A stretch of DNA of 64,000 bases from Escarpia spicata (Eukaryota > Annelida > Polychaeta > Sabellida > Siboglinidae), in NCBI GenBank assembly GCA_963995525.1, contig OZ023206.1, forward strand, positions 25,684,206-25,748,205, given 5' to 3'. Positions 22,036-31,391 of this stretch are shown in pieces (the first letter of the stretch is position 1; every line of letters starts with the position of its first letter). Below the pieces are notes generated by a model, which had not been told where the DNA came from, did not search any database, and worked only from the letters and a program-made list of their open reading frames with translations. Position numbers and translations under genes: made by a program.

Positions 22036-22250
22036 CTGTTCTGTGAGTGCCAAACAGTGCATGATGAAAATGGAAGTACATTGGATGTGACACTGGTGAC
22101 TGTAGACTGAAGTGGTGTCACTTTCAGTGTATGGGAATCAAGTATGCGCTAAAGGGAAAGTGGTACTGTACCGAGTGTAGAGAGCTGCCCAAGTCCAGCT
22201 CAAAAAAAGAAAGACCGATTCGACCGATTCATATGCACAGTGAACTGTGG
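22036..22250 (+). pseudogene. PHD-finger exon at the C-terminus of the YqaJ-type protein
   Basis: One frame starts ELFCECQTVHDENGST. After a one-base shift at about 22080 the next reads IGCDTGDCRLKWCHFQCMGI then KGKWYCTECRELPKSS and a basic tail. C-x-C ... C-x4-C ... H-x2-C ... C-x2-C with the W before C-H-F-C is the C4HC3 PHD zinc finger, most like the ING type (YCIC..GCD..C-WFHF-C). PHD fingers bind histone tails. A PHD tail on a YqaJ protein could steer a mobile element to chromatin; this role is speculation. Confidence 0.78.
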
Positions 22251-22349
22251 TGAATGTCAATAAGAAACTGTTTTGTGTTGCATGAATATTATATGACAAG
22301 ACACAGTGTACATTGATTGTGACTGAGCTTAAGTGGTGTGTTGTCATTA

Positions 22350-22632
22350 TGCAGAAAAATTTAAAAAAAAATGGGTCAAGAGGCCCTGAAGTCCTTTGGA
22401 CTATATTGTGAGTTTGTAATTATTAATGAAATGTTTTTTTGGTGAATCATAGTTACAGATCATTAAGGGTTATGATGGAAGTAAAATAGTGACATGTTTA
22501 GTGGAGACTATACGCATGCCAGAGAAGATACACCTGGACATAGAAAAATATTCGAGTAGACCGTTTCATGAAGATTTATATTAGTTAATGTGTTATTAAA
22601 AATACTGTAGAATTGTATCCCGATACTCACAA
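22350..22632 (+). repeat. Inverted repeat 2, left arm, proximal part
   Basis: From 'aaaaatgggtcaagaggccc' to 'gaattgtatcccgatact' it matches the reverse complement of about 38405-38700. It starts 100 bp after the PHD finger, so it may be the 3' region of that element. LINE B interrupts the arm next. Confidence 0.82.
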
Positions 22633-22656
22633 AGTAAGTAAGTAAGTAAGTAATTC
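22633..22656. repeat. (AAGT)n tail of LINE B
   Basis: 'agtaagtaagtaagtaagtaa' on the plus strand; (TTAC)n on the LINE strand. It marks the 3' end. Confidence 0.85.
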
Positions 22657-22924
22657 ATTTATTTCCAACATTCAACATTACACGTCACAAGTAAACAAAT
22701 ACAATGTTGAATGTGGAAAGGGGGTGAACAGAAGTACAATACTTATCAGTGGTTCACCCCCAACCATTTTACTTGCTTGCGATGTAAATACAATATGTTT
22801 TTATAAAGTAAAGATTTACCAATCAAAACAATTATTGTACATGGTGCCTACAACATAATAAGTTTATATTAATTTTGGTTTTTGACATTCTTATAGGTCT
22901 TCATTTCTCCACATAGTACCACGA

Positions 22925-24470
22925 TTACAATAGTGCTGTATATCTGTCAATTATAAATGATTTGTACTTGTTTTTAAACATACAAATATTTTGACACTTT
23001 CTTAGATCTTCAGGTAAACTATTCCACTGTTTGACTCCAATATTAGACACACACATAGCCTTCAAAGTTGTACAAACGTACAATTGTTTAAATACATCTC
23101 TCTGTCTTGTTACATACCAACATTCGTTATTCGATTGAAAACAGCTTAGAATGTTTTTCGGAAGTAAATGATATTTCACCTTGTACATTGTGATAGCCGT
23201 TTTATACTCAATATAATCAAAAAACTTCATAACTTTAAGATCGACAAACAAGTTGTTTGTGTGGTCTTGAGCTTTTGCTCCATATATAATACGAATCACT
23301 CTTTTTTGCAAAACAAATATCGGCCATAAGTTAGAACGATACGTGTTGCCCCAAATCTCAGAGCAGTAGTCAATATACGGTATAAAAAGTGAAAAGTATA
23401 ACAAGGATAATGACTTGACATTTAATAAGCTTCGTGCTTTGTAAATTATTGATGTTGTTTTTGCTAGTTTAGATTTAACCAATTGAATCTGTGTTTTCCA
23501 GGATAGCTTCTCATCAATTATTACACCCAGGAATTTTTTTTGGTACACTCTTTCTATGTTTTTATGATTTATGGTTATATTGATGCCTGGAGCATTTCTC
23601 TTTTTTCCAAATATCATGAAACTGGTTTTATCGACATTAAGGGATAGTTTGTTTAATTCGAACCAATATTGTAATTTCACCAACTCCTGGTTGACTACTG
23701 CGCTAAGCATATTTGGATCATCAGCACAATAGAATATGTTAGTGTCATCTGCAAATAAAATGAATTTTAATATATCAGAAACTTTGCATAAGTCATTGAT
23801 ATAAATCAAAAATAATTTTGGTCCAAGTATTGATCCTTGCGGTACTCCACATAATATGTTTAAAACATTAGATTTTACATTATCAATACATACAAATTGT
23901 TTCCTCTTTTCAAGGTAACTGCTCAACCAATTATTTACAACCCCACGTATACCACACAATTCTATTTTTTTTAACAGCAGATTGTGGTTTACAGTGTCGA
24001 AAGCTTTTTTCAAGTCGATAAACACGCCTACTGACGATTTATTCTTATCAATTGCATTTGCTATTTCCTCAGTTAACTCCAATAACGCCATGGAGGTTGA
24101 CCTGTTTTTTCGAAAACCATATTGACTTTCATTCAGTATATCATTAAGTTCTATAAAATTATCTAACCTGAGGTCAGAGTTTTTCTAAAATTTTGGAGAA
24201 CTGAGGTAATGATGACACAGGCCTATAGTTGGAAAACGCCTTTTTATCTCCAGTTTTGAATAATGGAATGACTTTTGCCACTTTCATTTTATCCGGAAAT
24301 ATGCCGGATTTAAAAGATCTATTACAGATCTGAGTTAATGGTTTTACAATATGAGAAATAACCTTTTTTATGATATACATGTATATATTATCATAATCAT
24401 TGGAATATTTCCCTTTAAAATTGTTAACAACACTTAGTACTTCTTGTTCATCCGTAACACGGAGAAACAT
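22925..24470 (-). pseudogene. LINE B reverse transcriptase, one frameshift
   Basis: The N-terminal RT block (24470-24174) has FPDKMKVAKVIPLFKTGDK and NYRPVSSLPQFSKILEKL. A frameshift in an A-rich run at about 24170 leads to SQYGFRKNRST. The main block (24091-22925, 388 codons) has VGVFIDLKKAFDTVNH, CGVPQGSILGPKLF, the intact catalytic box FADD and LGVIID. The C-terminal region ends with VKQWNSLPEDLRK and FKNKYKSFI. The catalytic residues are intact, so repair of one indel would restore a full RT. Its closest type is CR1/Jockey-like. Confidence 0.88.
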
Positions 24471-24596
24471 AGAAGCTTTCGTTCTGATTTGTACATCCTC
24501 GTAATTACTGGTTGCATTTAATGGTGTTTTGATTTTCCTGGCCAGCCGAGGTCCAACATTTACGAAGAACTCGTTAAAGCCATTGGCTATTTCTGA

Positions 24597-25503
24597 TTAA
24601 TCAGTAAGGATTTTATTGTCGCCGACAAATGAATCTGGAATAGATTTATAGGTGTTTCCCTTTTTGATTATTGAATTTAATACTTTCCAAGTTCCTTTAA
24701 TATCATGTTGATTTTTTTGCAATAATTTAGAATAGTGATCTTTTTCGGCTTGTCTTAGAATATTAATTAGCTTATTTTTATATATTTTGTATCTTTTTTC
24801 TGTGCTTTTTGATTTACATGCAAGATATTTTCTGTAGAGATTGTTTTTCTTTTTACACGCATTTGCTAATCCTTTTGTAAACCATGGCTTATATGAGTTG
24901 TGAATCTTATTATACACCTTTCTTATCGGACAATGAGTATTGTATAGATCGGTGAAAATTTTAACAAATTCACTATATGCCATATTAATATCCTCCGGTT
25001 GCATAATCAAGTCCCAATTACAGTTGGCCAATGCCGTGCTAAATGACTGTATACAGTGCTCGTTTCTACACCTGACATATTTAAAACTTTGTCCTTTAGG
25101 TCTATCAATGTTACTTCTACTCAAAGCGAAAACAGGTAAATGGTCACTAACATCAGTAATTAATAACCCACTGCAAACCTCCTTTGTCAATTCGTTAGTG
25201 AAAATATTATCAATCAAAGTGGCGCTGAATTCAGAGATTCTACTTGGCTTTGTAATCAATGGGTATAATCCGTAACTGTACATGACGTCTAGAAACTGTT
25301 TAGTTCCGTAGTGAGTTTCATGTTTTAAAAGATCAAGATTATAATCACCACACCAGTACATAGTCTTATTGGTGTTTCTTGTCTTCTCAAACATATGTTG
25401 TAAAGTTTCATTAAATGTGTCCACATTTGATCCAGGAGTTCTGTATATACATCCTATGATAATATTCTTCCTACTATTTAGTTGTAATTCTACTGTGACA
25501 CAT
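24597..25503 (-). pseudogene. LINE B apurinic-endonuclease domain, N-terminally truncated, with RT linker
   Basis: From about 25503 the frame reads SVTVELQLNSRKN, GCIYRTPGS, then GDYNLDLL, SATLIDNIFTN and the catalytic end VSDHLPVF (SDH box). The linker (about residues 110-275) runs to PDSFVGDNKILTD and the TAA at 24597. The first third of the endonuclease (with the ETWL and N-terminal Glu) is missing through 5' truncation at 25503. Confidence 0.85.
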
Positions 25504-26260
25504 TACAAAGTACATATGCATAGTGTGCATTTTGACATAAAAACAGTAGCAATCAATGATATAACACTGATTGAATTGGAGTGATGTAATAGCTGCAACA
25601 TGTGTAGTAAAACATCTTAATAATATTCCTTATAATTCTGGCTAAATATGCTTTAACCTTTTCGAGTATATCTAAGTTATTTTATTTTAATCCTAGATCA
25701 TATCGTTACATTTATATTTATGTCTATTGCCGTTTTTAAGTTTCTCAAGTTCTGCCAGTGCATTAGGGATTCCCATTACACATTATAGTTACAGCCCACA
25801 TGGAGGCATTCAGTTTGACACTGGGACAATGGCAGGCAGAGTACCTAGGCAAAACCAATACACAGATTTACAGCTGGCCACTCCACTCAGATTGACCCCA
25901 GTGATCAGGGCAAAGTACCCTATCCAGTTACACCAGTAAGGTGGCTCCCATGATAGCATGTCTTAATGGGAGCCTTCCTGATCTTACAATTAGTATTATA
26001 TTGTATTTTATGTGCTTATGATGGTCAAAATATATACTGTCTGTCTGTCTGTTATAGAGATCAGTGGGACTGCAGGAGGGAGCAGCAGAGAAACAGCAAG
26101 AAAATGTTATATTTTGGGGGCCCTGAGGTGCCCTTAGAATGATTCAATCAAATACAGATTTCTTGTGTATAGTGGCAGTGTCCTAAGATTCATCTATGCA
26201 AAATTGGAAAAAGGTTACTGAACAGTTTTTGAAACAAAAAGGCATGTGGTATTGATAATG
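25504..26260 (+). repeat. Inverted repeat 2, left arm, distal part
   Basis: Resumes after LINE B. 25510-25795 matches the reverse complement of about 37890-38225 ('gcaacatgt', 'atattccttataattctggc', 'aaccttttcgagtatat'). After a LINE A fragment, 26110-26250 resembles the repeated segments at 37500-37740 ('aatgattcaatcaaatacagat', 'tagtggca'). Confidence 0.75.
25800..26056 (+). mobile_element. LINE A-related 3' UTR fragment
   Basis: Contains the family hairpin 'ggctcccatgatagc-atgtcttaatgggagcc' (25952-25983) and ends in (CTGT)n at 26040-26055. It interrupts inverted repeat 2. No RT coding left. Confidence 0.6.
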
Positions 26261-26439
26261 TTATAAATGAATACTTAAACAACAGCCCCATATAACTAAT
26301 TATAGTTATTGTTAAGATGTTTAACCTTGTTCTATTATCTGGCATTGTGCCAACATATTGGTGTATTGGGATCATTAAGCCTATACACAGAAAGAAGGGG
26401 TCTTTGTGCTGTGAGGATGTAATGTTTGTAAAAAGTAAG

Positions 26440-26756
26440 TTCTTACCTTATATAATAGCGCACCTTAGGACGGCTCAGAGGGCTTTACACTTTACTCCAT
26501 AGCAGACTTGTTCAATCGAGCACCATCTCAACTTCTCTGGGAAGCATTCAGCCTTGCCGCAATTAATGCACAAAGACATTCGTACACAAATACCCACCAC
26601 TGTCTATAGCCAGGTACTCATTCATGCGGCTGAGTGAACTCGAGCAACGTAGAGTGAACGAACTTGCCCAAGGTTCAACACAGCAGCACTGAATTCGAAA
26701 CCGGGTTCTCTTGATTGAGAGTCCAACGTTCTAGTGACTGAGCCACTGCGCTCTAT
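26440..26756 (-). repeat. tRNA-derived SINE, family 1 (full length)
   Basis: Minus strand: 'agagcgcagtggctcagtc' with B box 'ggtttcgaattc', the body 'accttgggcaagttcgttca' and 'gctatagacagtggtgggta', ending 'gcgctattatataaggtaagaa'. The terminal motif is shared with the L2-like LINE at 39.4 kb. Confidence 0.82.
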
Positions 26757-26865
26757 TGCAACCATATGCATTGTTTCAATGGAGCACATTGTGTAAATAC
26801 AGATGTATGTATGTTGAATTGAAAAGCATGGACATAACTAACCATTTCATATTTCAAGTACTGAT

Positions 26866-27093
26866 CTTATGGAGTTAACTTCAAGTAGTTGTGGTCGTTG
26901 GCAAGGGCATGTTGATAGGCAGAAGGGAACAGCTGCGTCACTGGCATTGGTTGACTTTCATGAAATATGTATATGTCGAGATATATGGATGCATTACAAT
27001 GCTGTTCATTGTATTATTTGCTTTATACATAAAGCCAGAGACTGCACTAATGCCCATGTTTTGACAAGTAACTATTTTTCAATTGGTCTGTAA
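26866..27093 (+). CDS. Unrecognised open frame, uncertain
   Basis: 74 codons after a possible acceptor (tttcaag|). Cys-rich C-terminal half (CICRDIWMHYNAVHCIICF). No domain recognised. It may be a remnant of the element between the inverted-repeat arms, or chance. Confidence 0.2.
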   Translation, partial: LMELTSSSCGRWQGHVDRQKGTAASLALVDFHEICICRDIWMHYNAVHCIICFIHKARDCTNAHVLTSNYFSIGL

Positions 27094-27156
27094 AAGGAAT
27101 ATAAGATTTGTTTCGCCAAGTCCTCCAGTAGAAAAACATGCAATACATTCCAGTTA

Positions 27157-27372
27157 TCACATTGTAAAATGACCAAGGATAGGTATGATGAACTTTAAAC
27201 ATCTCATTACAAATAGAGTGAACCTGTCTGGATTAGAGTCGTTGTTCTGCAGTTGCTCTGTTCGAGGATCATATATAAGGTCCGCATTGTCCTTCCCACG
27301 GATTGCATGTAATCTGCTGGACTTGAGAGGAGTTTCTTTAAAGATGGAATGTCTGGAGGACCTGCAGGTCAA
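27157..27372 (-). pseudogene. Unrecognised remnant, possibly part of the minus-strand YqaJ-type copy
   Basis: The minus frame includes FKETPLKSSRLHAIRGKDN then ADLIYDPRTEQ. It reads like a conserved protein segment (no low-complexity bias). It follows, on the same strand, the inverted copy of the internal exon at 28782-28948. I cannot name a domain. Confidence 0.3.
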
Positions 27373-27489
27373 GTCAAAGTGTACACTCAGTTAGATATTT
27401 ATGAATTTTATATGCATTTTAACCCTTTCATTTATTTACTGTTGCTGATATGTTGACAAAAGAGTGTCACATTCTTGAAACTACCCAGT

Positions 27490-27747
27490 TTATTTGTACA
27501 AAATTTGAATAAACTCACTGCCATTTTTGGTGCATTGACAATTGCCCCAATATTTTGACATAGTACATTGAATGCAGAAAATCTGTTTTTTTAAACGTCT
27601 TATCTGTGTACACGTCACTTCTGTCAAGATAGTTCCTGTCTGACAGTAGTGTCCGGCTGAACAGAACTGCTGCAACATGCTTGCAGTGAGCTGTAGGGCC
27701 CTGCCCAGCACCACATTCACATTGTGCTTCTTACACCACCGCATCAT
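27490..27747 (-). pseudogene. Unrecognised Cys-rich remnant on the minus strand
   Basis: 85 codons with eight Cys (FCSAGHYCQTG, FCIQCTMSKYWGNCQCTKNG). The spacing hints at a zinc-binding fold but no family fits well. It lies between the inverted exon copy (28.9 kb) and the 27.3 kb remnant, same strand. Confidence 0.3.
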
Positions 27748-28781
27748 TGTTCATGGACACATCTACTTTATAAGAGGCAGACTTCCTCATCTCTGCTCAC
27801 AAAACAGCTGACACAAACCACTTTCCTTGTGTGTTGTCAGTGGTGGTACGCATATACTGCAGTAAGCTGAAGAAAACAATGTACAATATATATAAAACAA
27901 TTGTGGAGTCGCACAATACTGGGCCAAATTGGTGTCCTGTAACTTACGCTATATTTACTCCATAACCACCTTCTTTGTGGACAGTTCCTGTTAATAACAT
28001 TTGTGCTGTATCTTAGGCCCACGAAGAAAGAAGATACACAAAAAACGCACCCTGTTGTTTATTATTGTTTGAAAAATGTTTTGGTTGCGGACAATGTGGT
28101 GGATAACGTAAGTTACAGTGTCCACCACTTCACGTCTAGAGTGCTCTGATAATTCTTAACATTTAAAAAGTCTTGGTTGGATTCTGATGAGGTACTAGCA
28201 TACAGCAGTCAAGCAAATTTTGATTTCTGAAGGGTTTCACAAGACACCATGTAACTTACATTATGAACTTCACTTGGCATTGCGCCACATAACAGTGAGT
28301 AAAGAGATGTTATCATCTTTAATTTTAGGTGTAGATGTATCTTGGCTACCATTTAAGACTTTTTGTTTTTTGCACTTTCGTTTTTTGTGTCCAGTGTTCC
28401 TTTTTTTGGCCCAGTATTGTGCTTCACCTATATATATTTACCCAGACACATATATAATGTAATATCAATAATAATTTACCAGTAAGGAGGTTTCTTTTAA
28501 ATTGGTTAATGGTCAGGAGTATTCTAAATTTATGAGGTAGGGTATTCCAGAATACTGGTCTTGAATAATTTATTGTTAGGTTTCGAATGTTTGCTCTTAC
28601 ATTTTTAACACATATAAATTTGCCAAACCTCTTACAAATAAGCCTGCCGGTATCCGTTGACTATTATTTCATCAAGGCAGTATCAAATTTGACAGGGACG
28701 TACAAACTACTAAGCTCATTATGGTTATTCGCATTTACCTTTAATCCTACATTCCTTTTAGTTTGTGTTAAGATAACTCAC

Positions 28782-28948
28782 CTTTCTTTGTATACAGACT
28801 TGCTCTTTTCCTCCAGCTTCTTTTCATACTGGGATAAGTATTCCTCTAGACTCCCCAGTGTAAATTTGGGTAGTTGGTGCATACCACCATGTACGTCCCT
28901 ATATATGTTATTCTGCGGCAGTTTCATGCTAAGCTCCTCTTCATTAAC
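28782..28948 (-). CDS. Internal exon of the YqaJ/PHD-type gene, intact inverted copy
   Basis: Acceptor ttacag| at 28949-28950 and donor ag|gtgagt at 28781. It encodes about 55 residues starting VNEEELSMKLPQNN and ending EKKLEEKSKSVYKE, without stops; the left-arm copy has a TAG and a 15-nt deletion. Its splice sites are conserved in both arms, so it is a real exon of a once functional gene. No known domain; the C-terminal part is highly charged, probably helical. Confidence 0.55.
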
Positions 28949-29215
28949 CTGTAAAATGAAAAACAATGACATTATCCCAAGTCATGTTCAATATGTGACT
29001 AAGATAAAGTATAGTGGGTTCGGAGTAAGACTGCTCATTATATAGAAGAAAGCACTGTGATCGGGCTGGGCTGGTACCCCCGCATCCCTCTCGATAGTGT
29101 ATGTTACTCCAAGGTTTTGGGCTGGTTTTTAAGAAATATAAAAACGCACCCTCCTATATTTAGGTAAGGTAAGGATGCATTTTATTTATCCCAACAGCAG
29201 AAACAAATTATACAG

Positions 29216-29465
29216 AGAGCGCGGCTAGTGTAGTGGTTAGCACATCCGCCTGGCATGCCGGTGCTCTGAGTTCGAAACCTGGACCGAGCAGGCATGCTAT
29301 TTGGTGTAAAAACCTGGCCCTCAACATTTGGGACTGTGTATCCCTCGTGACTCGGTGATCAAATTAATGTCGATCCCGTTTCAATTTGGGACGTAAAAGA
29401 ACCACGTGTGGACGACAAACACCCTGGTAGTGACCATCGTCATTGCCAGCATATAACGGTCGGTT
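29216..29465 (+). repeat. tRNA-derived SINE, family 2 (right copy)
   Basis: 'gagcgcggctagtgtagtgg' with 'ttagcaca' (A box), 'gagttcgaaacctgg' (B box), and the same body as 18040-18285. Its place in both arms shows that it was inserted before the duplication. Confidence 0.82.
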
Positions 29466-29887
29466 TGACGTTAATGTTCTGAAAAGGGCTGACTAGTTGA
29501 ATGATACGTCATAAGACCATTACATTGTAACCGCAAGAATACAGAATAGTCAGTTAATAGCACATTGCCCAGCGCTGGAAACAACTAGAAAATTTTACAA
29601 TAACAATTTACTTAATGTCAACACAATACAAAACAAATTACTGTGGGATGGGAGACTCCACACTATTTAATAATATTCATTTAAAAACAGCCTCCCCATG
29701 CATGACATAGACACTCACGTTTCTTGGGCGAGACTGGCTGCACTGACCGTTTTATATACATATTAGATGGATGCATATGTTGCTTTAACTGAATTGTACA
29801 CGTTATAGTACGAATTAATATTATTATTATTGACAGTTTACGAAACATCATGAATTATCGCTCACACACAGTACCAACCTACTTGAT

Positions 29888-29962
29888 TGCGCGTGTGCGT
29901 GTGCGTGTGTGTGAGTGAGTGTCTGTGTATGTATATATATATATATATATCTATATCTATAG
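29888..29962. repeat. (GT)n/(TA)n microsatellite
   Basis: 'gcgtgtgcgtgtgcgtgtg' running into 'tatatatatatatat' beside the end of inverted repeat 1. Confidence 0.85.
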
Positions 29963-30654
29963 TTACGGACCTTTCGCCGATTCATTTATAAAGCTTAATA
30001 TAGTTAAGGCCTACATTATATCCCTGATAAACGGATAGATGCAATAGTCAGTATGCCTTGTATTAAGTTACAGAAACACTGATGACTTAAATGCCCCCTT
30101 CTCATACAAACACCCAAAATGTATATATTTTGAAAAAAACATGACTCCAACTCCAAGCGGAGAACTGGACCAATCATAAATCTTCTCCAATTCAGAGGGC
30201 GTCCCCTTCGACGGCCGTTTTTACTGCATGTTATTTATGTGGGTTACGTTTTAAGGGGCCATCCATTAAGTAAATCACGCTTAGTGGGTGTGCCTGTTGC
30301 TTCGTCGAGCTGTCGATATACTAGTACGCAGTTGCATTTTTATTGTTAAACTTGTATCTTACATGTAGGCAACGAATTAATTCAACCATTCAACGAATAT
30401 AATAACTATAAAAGATGGATGGATCAAATGGGAGTCTTTGTCGAAACGAACCTAATTTTAAATGGGATGTACAGGCCGTCATTACGAAGGGTGTGCAGTC
30501 TAAACATGTTCTCCAAATAGCGATAACTGCATGTCGTAATATTTATTCACCTCCGACGCACACATGCTGGTTGTTACTTGCTGGTGTTTTCATCATATTT
30601 ACCAGACGGCGAAACAGGTAAATCAGCAGGTACAACCTTACTAAGGGCTCGACT

Positions 30655-30990
30655 CAAACTGGAGCGCAGTGGTGCACAGGCTAGAGCGACGAACTCTCAA
30701 TCGAGAGAATCCGGGGTCGAATCCTTTGCTGCTGTGTCGAACCTTAGGAAAGTTCGTTCATTCTACGTTTCCCCTGTTCACTCAGCTGTATGAATGAATA
30801 CCTGGGTATAGACAGTGGTGGATATTTGTGTACAAATAGTCATCGTGCATTAATTGCAGGGTGGCTGAATAGTTCCCAGAGAAGCCAAGATATCGTTCAA
30901 TTGAACATGTCTGCCAGGAAGTAAAGTGTAATGCGGTTTGAGCTGTCTTGAGGACTGGACACAGCGCTATAGGCTTATGAGAACGTACCT
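30655..30990 (+). repeat. tRNA-derived SINE, family 1 (full length)
   Basis: 'ctggagcgcagtggtgcaca' with 'ggctagagcgac' (A box), 'ggggtcgaatcc' (B box), body 'ttcgttcattctacgtttc', 'atagacagtggtggatattt', and 3' part ending 'gcgctataggcttatgagaa'. It lies 200 bp upstream of the CD225 gene. Confidence 0.82.
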
Positions 30991-31188
30991 ATACTTCAAG
31001 GGTTGTAGTCATGGCATACGAGCGGCGAGGTAACCAGAGCGTGTCGGTTGTGACCTAGCTCATGCATAAAGTGCTCCCCACGGTGTGAACACTGCGCACT
31101 GTGTGTGAATACTCGTCTATATTCGTCGGAAGCTTCGCCCAGTCGGTTCCCTGGTTCGCGTAACACTGCCACACATATACGGGAGACG

Positions 31189-31391
31189 ATGAATCCTGAC
31201 AAACATTCCGATTACGGCTACGATCAACTCAACGAAACTCCATCTCAGTACGACAGTGTGAGCGCACAACCCAAACCGTTGAAGGCACTGAGACCGACCC
31301 CCTTGGTTCACCCTCCATCAGATTGTCTGGCCATCTCAATCTTCGTGACGTGTTGCTGTTGCTTTCCTTTCGGGCTGTATGCAGTTGTCAG
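31189..31391 (+). CDS. CD225/dispanin-type membrane protein, exon 1
   Basis: ATG at 31189. A polar, Pro/Gln/Tyr-containing N-terminus is followed by TPLVHPPSDCLAISIFVTCC and CCFPFGLYAVVR, the first half of the CD225 domain (PP-D-LA-SI-T-CCC-P-G--A). This hydrophobic half with its juxtamembrane cysteines is the partly membrane-inserted, often palmitoylated segment in IFITM and PRRT relatives. The exon ends CAG|GTTTGT in phase 2, the usual intron position of the family. Joined to 33203-33416 it gives 138 residues. In vertebrates the family includes antiviral IFITM proteins and synaptic PRRT proteins; the role here is unknown. Confidence 0.88.

Larger units (their letters stand above)
22640..25503 (-). 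mobile_element. LINE family B (CR1/Jockey group), 5'-truncated
   Basis: A minus-strand APE-type LINE: C-terminal endonuclease, full RT, C-terminal domain and 3' UTR with (TTAC)n tail. The sequence ACAAAGTA occurs on both sides (about 22630 and 25505), a likely target duplication, though the left copy merges with the tail. It is inserted inside inverted repeat 2. Only a frameshift at about 24170 and a stop at 24597 separate the blocks, so it is young relative to its host. Confidence 0.87.
28485..29882 (-). repeat. Inverted repeat 1, right arm (about 1.4 kb)
   Basis: Reverse complement of 17554-19010 with small indels. It contains the LINE tail (28490-28690), the exon (28782-28948) and SINE 2 (29216-29465) in mirror order. 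Homology stops at 29882 ('accaacctac'), next to a (GT)n/(TA)n run, where the left arm has the SAP exon. Confidence 0.88.

Noticed and set aside
22633..22656. CRISPR-like or phase-regulated repeat
   Set aside because: It is the simple (AAGT)n tail of LINE B.
24940..25275. 111-codon plus-strand frame inside LINE B
   Set aside because: Shadow of the minus-strand endonuclease coding sequence.
29216..29290. Functional tRNA gene at the head of SINE 2
   Set aside because: The same unit with its non-tRNA body occurs in inverted copy at 18.1 kb, so it is a SINE.
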